Source: Lawsonia intracellularis PHE/MN1-00 (GTDB taxonomy: Bacteria > Desulfobacterota > Desulfovibrionia > Desulfovibrionales > Desulfovibrionaceae). Taken from it: a stretch of DNA of 64,000 nt. This document shows, in pieces, positions 1 through 8,848 of the stretch (positions are counted from its first letter, which is position 1; every line of letters starts with the position of its first letter). The notes under the pieces are model-generated. The model saw only the letters and a list, made by a program, of their open reading frames with translations, had not been told where the DNA came from and did no database searches. The position numbers and the translations under genes were made by a program. The stretch lies in the NCBI RefSeq assembly GCF_000055945.1, contig NC_008011.1, forward strand, positions 1,049,501 to 1,113,500. The letters run 5' to 3'.

Positions 1-1
1 A

Positions 2-1129
2 AGAAGTATTGTTAGACCAATATGGAAGCTAGTAGCTTATGCTCATGAAGTAAGTGAAGGAAATTTAAAAGATCCAACATTAAATCAAAAAGATGAAGTT
101 GGTCAGCTTGCAGGAACATTAGGAATAATGGTTAATAAACTTAAGAAAACTATTGAAGAAGCAAATATGAAGGCAGATGAGGCCTATAGAAAGGAAGAAG
201 AAGCAAATGCAGCACGTGTAAATACAGAGTCTGCTATCCAGGAAGTAAAAAAGAAACAGCAAGAGCTACAAGATGTTACAGTTCAATTAAAAGGTGTTGT
301 AGATGTTCTTAGTAGTGCATCAAAAGAAATGTCTACACAAATTGAAACATCTGAAAGGGGAGCAATTTTACAAGCAAAACGTATTAATGAAACTGCAACA
401 GCTATGTCAGAAATGAGTTCATCTGTTTTAGAAGTTGCTCGAAATGCAAATGTAGCAGCAGAACTTTCTGCAGAAGCACGTACTCGAGCTGAAGAAGGAT
501 CTGGCATTATGAATAATGCAGTAGAAAGTATTTATGAAGTCCAAAAGCATTCTTTGATGCTTAAAGAAGATATGCAGATTTTAACACAACATGCACAGAA
601 TATTGATCAAATTATGAGTGTTATTTCAGACATTGCTGATCAGACAAATTTATTGGCACTTAATGCTGCAATAGAGGCGGCTAGAGCAGGAGAAGCTGGG
701 CGAGGATTTGCTGTTGTAGCTGATGAAGTTCGTAAGTTAGCTGAAAAAACAATTACTTCTACTGCAGATGTAGGTAAAGCTATTGGTGCTATTCAGCATA
801 GTGTTGAGAAAAACATGGGACAGGTTGATAAAACCGTTCAGTCTATTGAGTCAACTACAGATTTATCAACTAAGGCAGGAGAGTTATTGAGAAATATTCA
901 AGAGATGGTAGAATCCACAGCAAGTCAGGTACGTTCAATTGCTACAGCTTCTGAAAAACAGTCTGCTACAAGTGAAGAGATTAGTTCTTCTATTGAAGAA
1001 GTAAATCAAGTTGCAAAAGAAACTGCTTCTGCAATGGTTTCTTTAAATAAAGCTATGGTAGATCTTGCTGCTCAAAGTCGGGGATTACAAGAACTCATTA
1101 GAAAGTTGGAACAAGAGACAATAGGATAA
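2..1129 (+). CDS. Methyl-accepting chemotaxis protein, C-terminal part (5' end outside window)
   Basis: Chemoreceptor signalling part. The frame is open from base 2, well before the first internal ATG at 128, so the gene begins upstream of the window. The first codons look like the end of a HAMP domain ([17 protein letters not shown] followed by [11 protein letters not shown]). A long helical coiled coil follows, with the near-invariant receptor hairpin ([20 protein letters not shown], then [16 protein letters not shown]) that contacts CheA and CheW. Alanine/glutamate-rich helices on both sides are the likely methylation regions. The sensory domain and membrane segments cannot be seen, so the ligand is unknown. 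A terminator follows directly. Family assignment is certain. Confidence 0.95.
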   Translation, partial: RSIVRPIWKLVAYAHEVSEGNLKDPTLNQKDEVGQLAGTLGIMVNKLKKTIEEANMKADEAYRKEEEANAARVNTESAIQEVKKKQQELQDVTVQLKGVVDVLSSASKEMSTQIETSERGAILQAKRINETATAMSEMSSSVLEVARNANVAAELSAEARTRAEEGSGIMNNAVESIYEVQKHSLMLKEDMQILTQHAQNIDQIMSVISDIADQTNLLALNAAIEAARAGEAGRGFAVVADEVRKLAEKTITSTADVGKAIGAIQHSVEKNMGQVDKTVQSIESTTDLSTKAGELLRNIQEMVESTASQVRSIATASEKQSATSEEISSSIEEVNQVAKETASAMVSLNKAMVDLAAQSRGLQELIRKLEQETIG

Positions 1130-1146
1130 TGATATACAAAAGTTTA

Positions 1147-1205
1147 TCCTAGTATTAGATAGAGATGTTTTTACTTCTTTATCTAAGACTAGGGACTTTT
1201 ATTTT
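1147..1205 (+). terminator. Rho-independent terminator after the chemoreceptor gene
   Basis: An inverted repeat pairs 1147-1161 (TCCTAGTATTAGATA) with 1180-1195, with one or two mismatches, and is followed by a T-rich run from 1196. It lies 18 bases after the receptor stop codon. Confidence 0.75.
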
Positions 1206-1245
1206 TAGTAACTAATAGAACTTAATAATTAATTATTCTAGATAA

Positions 1246-2517
1246 TTACTTTTCACTCCAAAAAACTCTACCATTTTTTACTTTAAGCCTTCCAAGTGGA
1301 AGTTCTTTCCAAAATAGTGGGACTTCTTTACCTTTAAAATCTGTCATTATGCTTTGTCCTTGTGTAATTTTTTCAAGTTGTTGAACGTTATCAATATGTA
1401 AACAATAAGCTAGGTCTGTTGTTGATTGTAATAGACGTAGCCGTGGTGAAGGTAAGATATTTGTCTTTGATGTTTTACCAATAATAGGGCCTTGCCAATA
1501 TAGAGTATAGGGTAAATAAGTTAAGGCAGCATGAGGAATAAAATGGAGATTAGAGTTGAAGTCAACAAGATTTCCTTGTGGTAATTTAGTTATATCAATG
1601 CCAAAAGGTCCAAGGGTATCTAATGAATAGTGAGGATATGAAGATATATCTATTTTTTCATTAGTAGTATCAATTTTGGTTGTATTTTTACCAGGCTTTT
1701 GAAGACAAGCAATAAAAAATCCTTGAGAGTCATGGGTATTAGGTAAACGGATTACCCCTTCATAAGAGGGTGATATAGGTTTTATAACAGAGAATCCTAA
1801 AGGGAGTTCAAGCGGGATTAATTTTAATCCAAGGTTAGTTATAGCAAATTGTATTTGTGCTTCATTTTCATCTATATTAGTTGTACATGTGGAGTAAACA
1901 ATTTTCCCCCCGGGGATTAATAGACGTGTTGCCTCTGTAAGAAGTTTTTTTTGTAAAATAATAAGTGGATTAATTCGTTCTCCCTGCCAAATTTTTGTAA
2001 CTTGAGGATTTTTTTTTATAGTTCCCCATCCAGAACATGGAGGATCAAGCAAAATTTTCCCCCAGGTAGCATCTGGCATAGGTAGTTTTTCAGCTGGCCA
2101 TGAACATGTAACTGTATTAAAACAATTAAGTCTACCAAGATTATTACGTAATGTTAGTAGACGACTTTTGGTAGGATCATTTCCTACAATAAGTCCAGTG
2201 TTACCTACAAGTTGTGATAGTAAAGTTGTTTTACTACCAGGGCTTGCACACATATCTAATATAATATCTCCAACATTAGCTTGTAAAGCTAATACTGGCA
2301 ACATAGACGATCGATCTTGAATATAAATTAAACCAAAAAATGCAGCTAAACTTTTTCCAAGGGGGAATGGCTCATATATAATTTTTCTTGCTAAATATAA
2401 GAAAGGATCAGGTTCAAAGATAAATCCTTGTTCAGAAAGTAAGTTTTCTACTAAAGAAATTTCATTAGGATAACATATAATCCTAAAGGATCGATGGCTA
2501 GATTTGTTTATAGACAT
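1246..2517 (-). CDS. RsmF/NOL1-NOP2-Sun family RNA (cytosine-5) methyltransferase
   Basis: SAM-dependent m5C methyltransferase for RNA, most likely 16S rRNA. The SAM-binding motif DMCASPGSKTT is near residues 88-98. The two family cysteines are present: PPC at Cys161 (DPPCSGWGT) and the TC motif at Cys211 (YSTCTTNIDENEAQ). In this family one forms the covalent adduct with cytosine and the other releases it. About 120 residues follow the catalytic domain, compatible with the PUA-like tail of RsmF/YebU. There is no NusB-like N-terminus, which separates it from the RsmB homologue at 39486-40829. Length (423 aa) fits RsmF-type enzymes; the exact target base cannot be read from sequence. Confidence 0.85.
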   Translation of the reverse strand: MSINKSSHRSFRIICYPNEISLVENLLSEQGFIFEPDPFLYLARKIIYEPFPLGKSLAAFFGLIYIQDRSSMLPVLALQANVGDIILDMCASPGSKTTLLSQLVGNTGLIVGNDPTKSRLLTLRNNLGRLNCFNTVTCSWPAEKLPMPDATWGKILLDPPCSGWGTIKKNPQVTKIWQGERINPLIILQKKLLTEATRLLIPGGKIVYSTCTTNIDENEAQIQFAITNLGLKLIPLELPLGFSVIKPISPSYEGVIRLPNTHDSQGFFIACLQKPGKNTTKIDTTNEKIDISSYPHYSLDTLGPFGIDITKLPQGNLVDFNSNLHFIPHAALTYLPYTLYWQGPIIGKTSKTNILPSPRLRLLQSTTDLAYCLHIDNVQQLEKITQGQSIMTDFKGKEVPLFWKELPLGRLKVKNGRVFWSEK

Positions 2518-2659
2518 AAGATTAGTAAGTAATTATGGTTATTTTTTGAGTGATACTAAAATGTTTCATAGTCTTATTTGGAATTTGGACAAAAATAGAT
2601 AAAGGCCCTTATGGGGTATGTTAAAGAAGCTTTGGTAATAGTTTCTAAGGAGTTATTTA

Positions 2660-4303
2660 ATGCATCAAAAAAGTTGTTTAGTTGCTTTATGTATTATGTT
2701 TATTATTATGGTGCAAGTTCTTCAGGCAAATGCAGCTAGCTATGTGGTTTTGCCATTTAAAGTAAATGCTCCTCCAAGCTATACTTATTTGGAAAAAGCT
2801 ATCCCATCTATGTTAACTTCTAGACTTTATTGGGAAGAACGTTTTCAACCTATCCCGGATGCTAATGCTATTAAAGCAGGAAAGGTAGAAGATATAAAGG
2901 AAATGGATAAGGCAAGGATAGCTACAGGTGCAGACTATCTTATATGGGGACAGGTAAATATTGTAGGTGATGAAGCTACGCTTGATGTACAAGTTTGTGA
3001 TATAGAAGGATCAATTTGGAGGAAAAGTAAAAATACAAAAGTTGATAATTTAATTACTGCCCTTCAAGATACAGCAGATGCAATTAATAGTGAGTTGTTT
3101 GGGCGTGCAACTACAAAACCATCATCAAAAGCTACTATTGTAGCTCAAATGAACTCTGGATTGATTAAGGGAAAAGGAAATGAAAATCAGTCATATCTTA
3201 ATCCAGAATTTCGTTATCAAGGAAGCAATCTTTCCCGTGGCCGAAGTCAAGCTCTTCCCTTTGCTTCAGTTGGTATAGTTGTTGGTGACTTTATAGGAGA
3301 TAATAAAAATGAAGTTGCCATATTAAGTGAGTATAAAGTCCATATTTATCGATGGGAAGAAGAAAGGTTAGCTCTTCTTGGAGAATATAAATTCCCTCGC
3401 TCACTACAGTCTTTACATATTCGTGCTTTTGATGTGGATCATGATGGTGTACAGGAAATCATTGTTTCTTGCTTTGATCCTTCATATGCAAAGCCATATT
3501 CGTTTATTCTTAGTTTTAAAAATAGAGTGTTTAAAGAGTTAGCCACAAACTTACCATTTTATTTAAATGTGGTTAAACTTCCACCAGATTTTTCTCCTAT
3601 GTTAATTGGTCAAAAGAGTGACAATTCAAGGATTTTTTCTCCCTCTGGGGTTTATGAAATAGAAAAACATGGACGTAACTATATAATGGGAAATCGTCTT
3701 AGTCTTCCAAAGGAAGCTAATATTTTTAATTTTTCTTGGTTACCATCAGATTCATTAAAAGATGAAGAAGCTAAGTTAGTACTTGTAACCAATAATGAAA
3801 GATTAGTTGTATATAATACAAAAGGTACAAGACTTTTTATGACTGAAGAAGTGTATTATGGTTCTTCTGTTGGTATAGACGAGCCCAGTAATATGCCTGG
3901 TCTTGGAAAGTCAAAAGAGCTTATCCCTTCTAAATATTTTATCCCAGGACGGATGATTCCTATTAATCTTGATTCAATGGGGAAATGGGAGTTGCTTGTA
4001 AGCAAGCCAATTTCTGTTGCAGCAAAATTTTTTGAAAATTATAGATCTTTTGCTGAAGGCGAAATTCAGGCTTTAACATGGGACGGCTTAGGATTAGGTC
4101 TTGTATGGAATACACGTCGTATTAAGGGAACTATTACAGATTTTGCCTTAGCTGATATGAATAATGATGGGAAGTTAGACTTAGTTGTTTCCGTTAATAG
4201 CCATACAGGGATTCTTGGACTAGAAAAACGAAAGACAATTATAGTATTTTATCCTTTAGAGGTAGATAAACAAGGTATCCCTAAGGCTGTTGAAGATAAC
4301 TAA
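2660..4303 (+). CDS. Exported FG-GAP/VCBS-repeat protein with TolB-like N-terminal region
   Basis: Unknown function. The N-terminus is a clear signal peptide (hydrophobic core, then QANA near residues 22-25). The mature start (SYVVLPFKVNAP) and the next ~100 residues resemble the small N-terminal domain of TolB-like envelope proteins. Calcium-binding-like FG-GAP motifs follow: a segment near residue 208 with DFIGDNKNEVA, DVDHDGVQEIIVS near 257-269 and DMNNDGKLDLVVSVN near 499-513, suggesting a beta-propeller. The start is supported by AAGGAG eight bases upstream. It is probably periplasmic or surface-exposed. It stands alone between the methyltransferase and a glycosyltransferase, so context gives no further clue. 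Confidence 0.7.
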   Translation: MHQKSCLVALCIMFIIMVQVLQANAASYVVLPFKVNAPPSYTYLEKAIPSMLTSRLYWEERFQPIPDANAIKAGKVEDIKEMDKARIATGADYLIWGQVNIVGDEATLDVQVCDIEGSIWRKSKNTKVDNLITALQDTADAINSELFGRATTKPSSKATIVAQMNSGLIKGKGNENQSYLNPEFRYQGSNLSRGRSQALPFASVGIVVGDFIGDNKNEVAILSEYKVHIYRWEEERLALLGEYKFPRSLQSLHIRAFDVDHDGVQEIIVSCFDPSYAKPYSFILSFKNRVFKELATNLPFYLNVVKLPPDFSPMLIGQKSDNSRIFSPSGVYEIEKHGRNYIMGNRLSLPKEANIFNFSWLPSDSLKDEEAKLVLVTNNERLVVYNTKGTRLFMTEEVYYGSSVGIDEPSNMPGLGKSKELIPSKYFIPGRMIPINLDSMGKWELLVSKPISVAAKFFENYRSFAEGEIQALTWDGLGLGLVWNTRRIKGTITDFALADMNNDGKLDLVVSVNSHTGILGLEKRKTIIVFYPLEVDKQGIPKAVEDN

Positions 4304-4487
4304 TTTTTTCCTATTAATTATTTTTTTATTCTGATAGTTAACACTACTATAGTTATATTATTTACTATCTGTTTTAATTTGGTACAGGTTGATATAATAA
4401 AACTATTAGATTTATAAGTAGATTTCAATTTTATAAAAGGAAAGTAAGTAGATTCATCATAAATAAACGCTTAAGTAAGGTATAAGG

Positions 4488-5609
4488 ATGGCTTCTATTG
4501 CCCTTATGTTACCACGGTTTGGACTATATGGCGGTGTTGAGCAGTTTGCTTATCGTTTAGCAGAAGCGCTTGCAGAAGAGCATAGTGTAGATTTTATTTG
4601 TGCTAGGGCAGAAGCTTCTCCTCCATTGGGTGTTCGAGTTATTATTGTAGGTAGATTGGGTTGGTTTAAATGGTTAAAAATAGCTTGGTTTGCTATTTGT
4701 GCTGAGCAAGTTCGTAAAAAAGGTTCATATGATCTTGTTATTGGTCTTGGGAAAACATGGAATCAGGATATAGTCCGTATAGGTGGTGGTCCACAATCTA
4801 AGTTTTGGTCTCTTTCTGAGCAAGCATGGTCTCCAGGCTTTCATCGTTATAGTAAAAAGTTTCGTAGATATGTTAATCCTGCAAGTTGGCTAAATTTTAT
4901 TATAGAAAAACATCAAATTTATAGTCAGAGTACTTTAATTTGTGTTTCTGAAACTGTTCGGCAATGGGTACTTGAAGCATACCCTAGTATTCAATCTCCA
5001 GAGGTTATTTATAACTTACCAGATTTTAGTCGATTTACACCTACTACTTATGAGCAAAGAGTAGTGGCAAGAGCTAAGTTTGATCTAGACATGGGACACA
5101 TTGCTATTGCTACAGCAACAAGTAATTTTATGTTGAAGGGAACTAGAAGTTTAATCAAAGCAATGAAGCTTCTTCCCTTAAATTTTAAGTTATTTATTGC
5201 AGGGGGTAGGGATATATCCTCTTATAAAAAGCTTGTTCATTTATTAAAAGTTCAGGATAGAGTTGTATTTATGGGGAAAGTAGAAGATATGCTTTCATTG
5301 TATAGAGCAATAGATTTATTTGCTCTTCCCACTTATTATGATGCTTGTTCAAATGCTGTATTAGAAGCAAGGGCATGTGGATTAAAAGTTCTTAGTAGTA
5401 AATATGATGGTTCTAGCTCATTTTTACCCCAACATTGGTTAATTAATAACCCTAGTAATTCTCAAGAAATAGCAAATAAACTTTTGTCTATGAGCCAAGA
5501 ACCACCTCCTAGTCCTATGTATATACCAAGTACTATAAAAGCAGGTCTTAGTTCTTGGGTGAATTTTATTGAATTTATGCTTCAAAAGAAGTCTTTAATG
5601 AAGATGTAA
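4488..5609 (+). CDS. Glycosyltransferase family 4 (group 1) enzyme
   Basis: Predicted cytoplasmic GT-B glycosyltransferase for envelope polysaccharide or LPS. The N-terminus (MASIALMLPRFGLYGGVEQF) has the glycine-rich GGVE acceptor-domain loop typical of GT4. The C-terminal Rossmann domain contains the nucleotide-sugar region: KLFIAGGRD, then VVFMGKVEDM, then ALPTYYDACSNAVLEARACG with the conserved EX7E-like glutamate. Length (373 aa) is normal. Donor and acceptor cannot be predicted. WaaG-like LPS core transferases are a plausible subgroup. Confidence 0.85.
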   Translation: MASIALMLPRFGLYGGVEQFAYRLAEALAEEHSVDFICARAEASPPLGVRVIIVGRLGWFKWLKIAWFAICAEQVRKKGSYDLVIGLGKTWNQDIVRIGGGPQSKFWSLSEQAWSPGFHRYSKKFRRYVNPASWLNFIIEKHQIYSQSTLICVSETVRQWVLEAYPSIQSPEVIYNLPDFSRFTPTTYEQRVVARAKFDLDMGHIAIATATSNFMLKGTRSLIKAMKLLPLNFKLFIAGGRDISSYKKLVHLLKVQDRVVFMGKVEDMLSLYRAIDLFALPTYYDACSNAVLEARACGLKVLSSKYDGSSSFLPQHWLINNPSNSQEIANKLLSMSQEPPPSPMYIPSTIKAGLSSWVNFIEFMLQKKSLMKM

Positions 5610-5773
5610 TATAGGAGTTTAATTGTGCTAAATTTGATATAGCTAGCTAAGAATCAAATAGTATGATAAAAAATAATGCTGTATTTATTATAAGTTATTG
5701 ACTACATCATATTACTTTTTTAAAATAAGTAACACATAGTAATACTATAATTTTTTGAGGTAAGGAAAAGCAA

Positions 5774-6568
5774 ATGAAATTAAAAATATTTTTTGTAGTA
5801 ACTATTCTCTTAACTTCATTTTATACAGCTACAGCACATGAATTCCTTATAAAGTCTGATAAAGATAATGTAGTAAAAGAAGAGAAAATAACAATTGATG
5901 TTGTTGAAACTCATGTTTTTATAAAACCTGAAGAGCTTCCTGTACTTAAGGATGTTTTACTTTCTTTTATACAAGGTAAAAAATCATCAGAAACAATAAA
6001 GCTTGAATCAATTTCAAAAGAGAATTTATTGCGTGGCATTATTGATCCTACTACTAGTGAAGATATTGTTGTTTTTGCTAAAAGATTACCTCAATATTGG
6101 AGTGAAACTACAGAAGGTATATTAGAAGGTGATAGAGAAATTTTAGAAGCACAGGGGAAAAAAGTTTTAAGTGTTGGAAGTTATGAAAAGTATGCCCTTC
6201 TTTTTATCCCTGGGGAAGATTCAAAAACTATTTCAAACTATGTTGTTCCAGGTGAACATCCACCATTATTTCTTGCTCCAATGTTTAATCCTTATGCTGT
6301 GAAAGTGGGACAAAAAATTAAATTTATGGTGACAAGCGAAGGAAAGCCTGTTGCAAATGCTTCTATTTCAGCTACCTATGATGGATTCAGTGATAAAGAA
6401 AATGTTTATGCTATAACTACAAAAACCTGTAAAAAAGGTTTAGTCCAGATTAGTCCAGATTCTCCTGGGTTATGGTTAATTACAACAGAAGTAAAAGATA
6501 AACTTGTTGACTCTATTGCTGATGAAAAGAGCATTCGTTCAACAACACTATTTTGGGTAACACCCTAA
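5774..6568 (+). CDS. DUF4198 (COG5266) periplasmic protein, possible Ni/Co uptake component
   Basis: A 264-aa exported protein. Residues 1-21 form a signal peptide (TATA then HEFLIKSD), so the mature protein would start with a histidine next to the cleavage site. DUF4198/COG5266 proteins are commonly annotated as periplasmic components of Co/Ni transport (CbiK/NikK type). The C-terminal half has the usual immunoglobulin-like pattern (GQKIKFMVTSEGKPVANASI and a final LFWVTP). The ribosome site TGAGGTAAGGA lies ahead of the ATG. It is a single gene, but a NikLMQO-like importer lies at 20.7-23.3 kb in the same window and may be its partner. That link is inference. Confidence 0.7.
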   Translation: MKLKIFFVVTILLTSFYTATAHEFLIKSDKDNVVKEEKITIDVVETHVFIKPEELPVLKDVLLSFIQGKKSSETIKLESISKENLLRGIIDPTTSEDIVVFAKRLPQYWSETTEGILEGDREILEAQGKKVLSVGSYEKYALLFIPGEDSKTISNYVVPGEHPPLFLAPMFNPYAVKVGQKIKFMVTSEGKPVANASISATYDGFSDKENVYAITTKTCKKGLVQISPDSPGLWLITTEVKDKLVDSIADEKSIRSTTLFWVTP

Positions 6569-6591
6569 CAAAGTATATAGTAATTTAATTG

Positions 6592-6630
6592 AAGAAAGAC
6601 ATTAATATTCACTAATGTCTTTCTTTTTTA
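6592..6630 (+). terminator. Terminator between the DUF4198 gene and trmFO
   Basis: A perfect 12-bp stem pairs AGAAAGACATTA (6593-6604) with TAATGTCTTTCT (6613-6624), followed by a T run on the plus strand. It sits between convergent genes and best serves the plus-strand DUF4198 gene. Confidence 0.85.
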
Positions 6631-6639
6631 CTATCTGAT

Positions 6640-7977
6640 TTACATTATATGTATTAATTCATTATTTAACCAGTGATAAAAATCTATTCTTGCCCTTTGT
6701 GCATACCATTCTTTACGCTCTTTCTTTTTAATTTTTTCTGTGGGTTCTGGAACAAGGCCAAAATGAATGTTAGATGGTTGAAATTGTTTTGATGGACATG
6801 ATATATGTTCAAGTAATCCTCCAAGGGCACATGTTTTGGGAGGTCTTAGAATTTTTTTATCTTTAGAAAGTGCAAGCAAAAGTATACTTACCCAGAGACC
6901 ACAGGCAATAGATTCTACATAGCCTTCAACACCTGTTATTTGGCCTGCAAGATGTATACATGGAAAATTACGGAGTGCTAATTGATCTGTAAGTATTTTG
7001 GGTGAATTGATATATGTATTGCGATGCATACTTCCAAATCTAACAAACTCAACATTTGAAAGGCCGGGTACAAGTCTAAATATGGTATCTTGTGCTGGAT
7101 ATGTAAGTTTTGTTTGGCAACCAACAAGATTTAACATACTTTTATTAAGATTTTCAGGGCGTAACTGTAGGACAGCGTAGGGGCGTAACCCTGTATGAGG
7201 ATTAATAAGACCGACAGGTTTAAATGGACCAAAAAGAAGTGTTTTTTCCCCACGTTCAGCAAGGGCTTCTATAGGCATACAACCTTCAAAGTGTATTTCT
7301 TTTTCCACCTTTGAGTTGGTTACTTTTTCTCCTTTTAATAGTGAAGAATAAAATATTTGATATTCTTCATAAGACATAGGACAGTTAAGATAATCCCCTT
7401 CTCCTTGTTCTTCATAGCGTGATCCCCAGAAAGCAATGGACATATCTATTGAATCTGCAGTAACAATAGGGGCTATAGCATCATAAAAATAAAGATATTT
7501 ATCCCCAATAAGGGTTGATAGTGAGTTAGAAATGTTTGGACTAGCTAATGGACCAGTTGCAACTATAATACGATCATATTTTTCAAGGAATGATGTACTC
7601 AAAGAAGAAACTTCTTCTCTGATAAGGTGAATTTTGGGGTGAGATTCAATAAGTTGTGTAACTTGTTTAGAAAAAAGTTCGCGATCAACTGCAAGAGCTT
7701 TTCCTGCAGGGACACGGCATGTATCTGCTATGGCCATAAGAGGACTATTAAGTTCTCTAAGTTCTTGTTTGAGTAAACCAATACCTGTAGTAAGCTCATT
7801 AGATCTTAATGAATTAGAACAAACTAATTCTGCAAGTAGAGGTGTATTATGGGCTGGAGAGAATAGCTGAGGTTTTTGTTCAAATAGTGTGACTGAGAAA
7901 CCGAATTTAGCTAGGGTTAGAGCACATTCACATCCAGAAAGTCCTCCACCAATAATAGCAATGTTATGTATATTCAT
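6640..7977 (-). CDS. trmFO: TrmFO, folate-dependent tRNA m5U54 methyltransferase
   Basis: Flavoprotein that methylates U54 of tRNA (T-loop) using methylenetetrahydrofolate and FADH2, unlike the SAM-dependent TrmA. The N-terminal FAD-binding Rossmann motif is IIGGGLSGCECA (residues 8-19). Family blocks follow: VCSNSLRSNELTTGIGLLKQ, CRVPAGKALAVDRELFS, EGCMPIEALAERG and GLRPYAVLQLRPEN. Near the end FAD/GidA-type blocks read HLAGQITGVEGYVESIACGL. Length (445 aa) is normal. It uses the same cofactor pool as fhs-folD at 36.8-39.5 kb. The upstream spacer holds a TTA microsatellite. Confidence 0.95.
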   Translation of the reverse strand: MNIHNIAIIGGGLSGCECALTLAKFGFSVTLFEQKPQLFSPAHNTPLLAELVCSNSLRSNELTTGIGLLKQELRELNSPLMAIADTCRVPAGKALAVDRELFSKQVTQLIESHPKIHLIREEVSSLSTSFLEKYDRIIVATGPLASPNISNSLSTLIGDKYLYFYDAIAPIVTADSIDMSIAFWGSRYEEQGEGDYLNCPMSYEEYQIFYSSLLKGEKVTNSKVEKEIHFEGCMPIEALAERGEKTLLFGPFKPVGLINPHTGLRPYAVLQLRPENLNKSMLNLVGCQTKLTYPAQDTIFRLVPGLSNVEFVRFGSMHRNTYINSPKILTDQLALRNFPCIHLAGQITGVEGYVESIACGLWVSILLLALSKDKKILRPPKTCALGGLLEHISCPSKQFQPSNIHFGLVPEPTEKIKKKERKEWYAQRARIDFYHWLNNELIHIM

Positions 7978-8117
7978 ATCTTATTATTAATTATTGTTAG
8001 GGATAGGGGAGAGCAGGATAATATTTATAAGGTAGTAAAAAGAAGTTTATAAAAATAGATTAAGTTATTATAGAGAGAGATAGTAATATATTATGCCACA
8101 TTATTAGTTCGTTATTG

Positions 8118-8138
8118 TTATTATTATTATTATTATTA
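8118..8138. repeat. (TTA)7 microsatellite upstream of trmFO
   Basis: Seven uninterrupted TTA units lie in the 184-bp spacer between the HD-hydrolase stop and the trmFO start. This kind of tract can vary in length between isolates. No other element is visible in the spacer. Confidence 0.85.
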
Positions 8139-8161
8139 GGTTTTATTATAAAAGTAGTTAT

Positions 8162-8797
8162 TTACTTTTTGTGACTATCATCTTTTTTTAACTCTCTGGT
8201 TTCCCACCAACGTTTATTTTTTTGTTTATACCACCAGTCAGTATGATCAGATATAAGAATAACATGATAAAGTTCTTTTGCTAGACTACTTTTTAATCGA
8301 CTAAAAAGGTTTTCTAACCAGTTTTTAGCATAAGGATTTCCTAAATTTTGTTCAACTTTGAGATTAAGGGCAAGATCAAGTTGGTCTGCATCATGAGCAA
8401 AGATAGCCTCTAGTGTTTGACAGTTAGAATATTCATCCCATAATGAAAGAATACTTTCTCCAATATTTATACCTGAAATAGAATCTTTTAAAGCTTTTCT
8501 GGTATTAGCTTTGACATATATATGATTTATGTAGTTAAGATCCCCTATACGTACTTCTGGAAAATCATGAAATAAGCAGAGTAAGCTTGTATGTTCAGGG
8601 TTTGCACCACATTCTTTTGCAAGGATATAGCCTATAATTGCTGTTCGATAAGAATGTTCTGCTACATTTTCTTTTCCTGTCCCAAGAAAAGGATAACCAC
8701 TTCGAGGGATATATCGAAGCATTCCTGCTTCAAAGAAAAATTGGACTATGTTTTTGATAGTGTCACTATTTAATGAAGTATAATTATAATTATTCAT
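8162..8797 (-). CDS. HD-domain hydrolase, YfbR/HDDC2-like 5'-deoxynucleotidase family
   Basis: Predicted metal-dependent phosphohydrolase. The HD metal site is visible: His in NVAEHSYRTAIIG, the HD pair in LLCLFHDFPEVRIGDL, and a downstream Asp in IFAHDADQLDLALN. This pattern and the 211-aa length match the YfbR/HDDC2 group, whose characterised members remove phosphate from deoxynucleoside monophosphates. The C-terminus (TDWWYKQKNKRWWETRE) also fits this family. Substrate is inferred only from the family. It lies upstream of trmFO on the same strand, but the 184-bp spacer argues against tight coupling. Confidence 0.75.
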   Translation of the reverse strand: MNNYNYTSLNSDTIKNIVQFFFEAGMLRYIPRSGYPFLGTGKENVAEHSYRTAIIGYILAKECGANPEHTSLLCLFHDFPEVRIGDLNYINHIYVKANTRKALKDSISGINIGESILSLWDEYSNCQTLEAIFAHDADQLDLALNLKVEQNLGNPYAKNWLENLFSRLKSSLAKELYHVILISDHTDWWYKQKNKRWWETRELKKDDSHKK

Positions 8798-8848
8798 AGT
8801 AACTATATTTATTTTTAAATAATTCTAATAGTATTTAATATTAATAGG

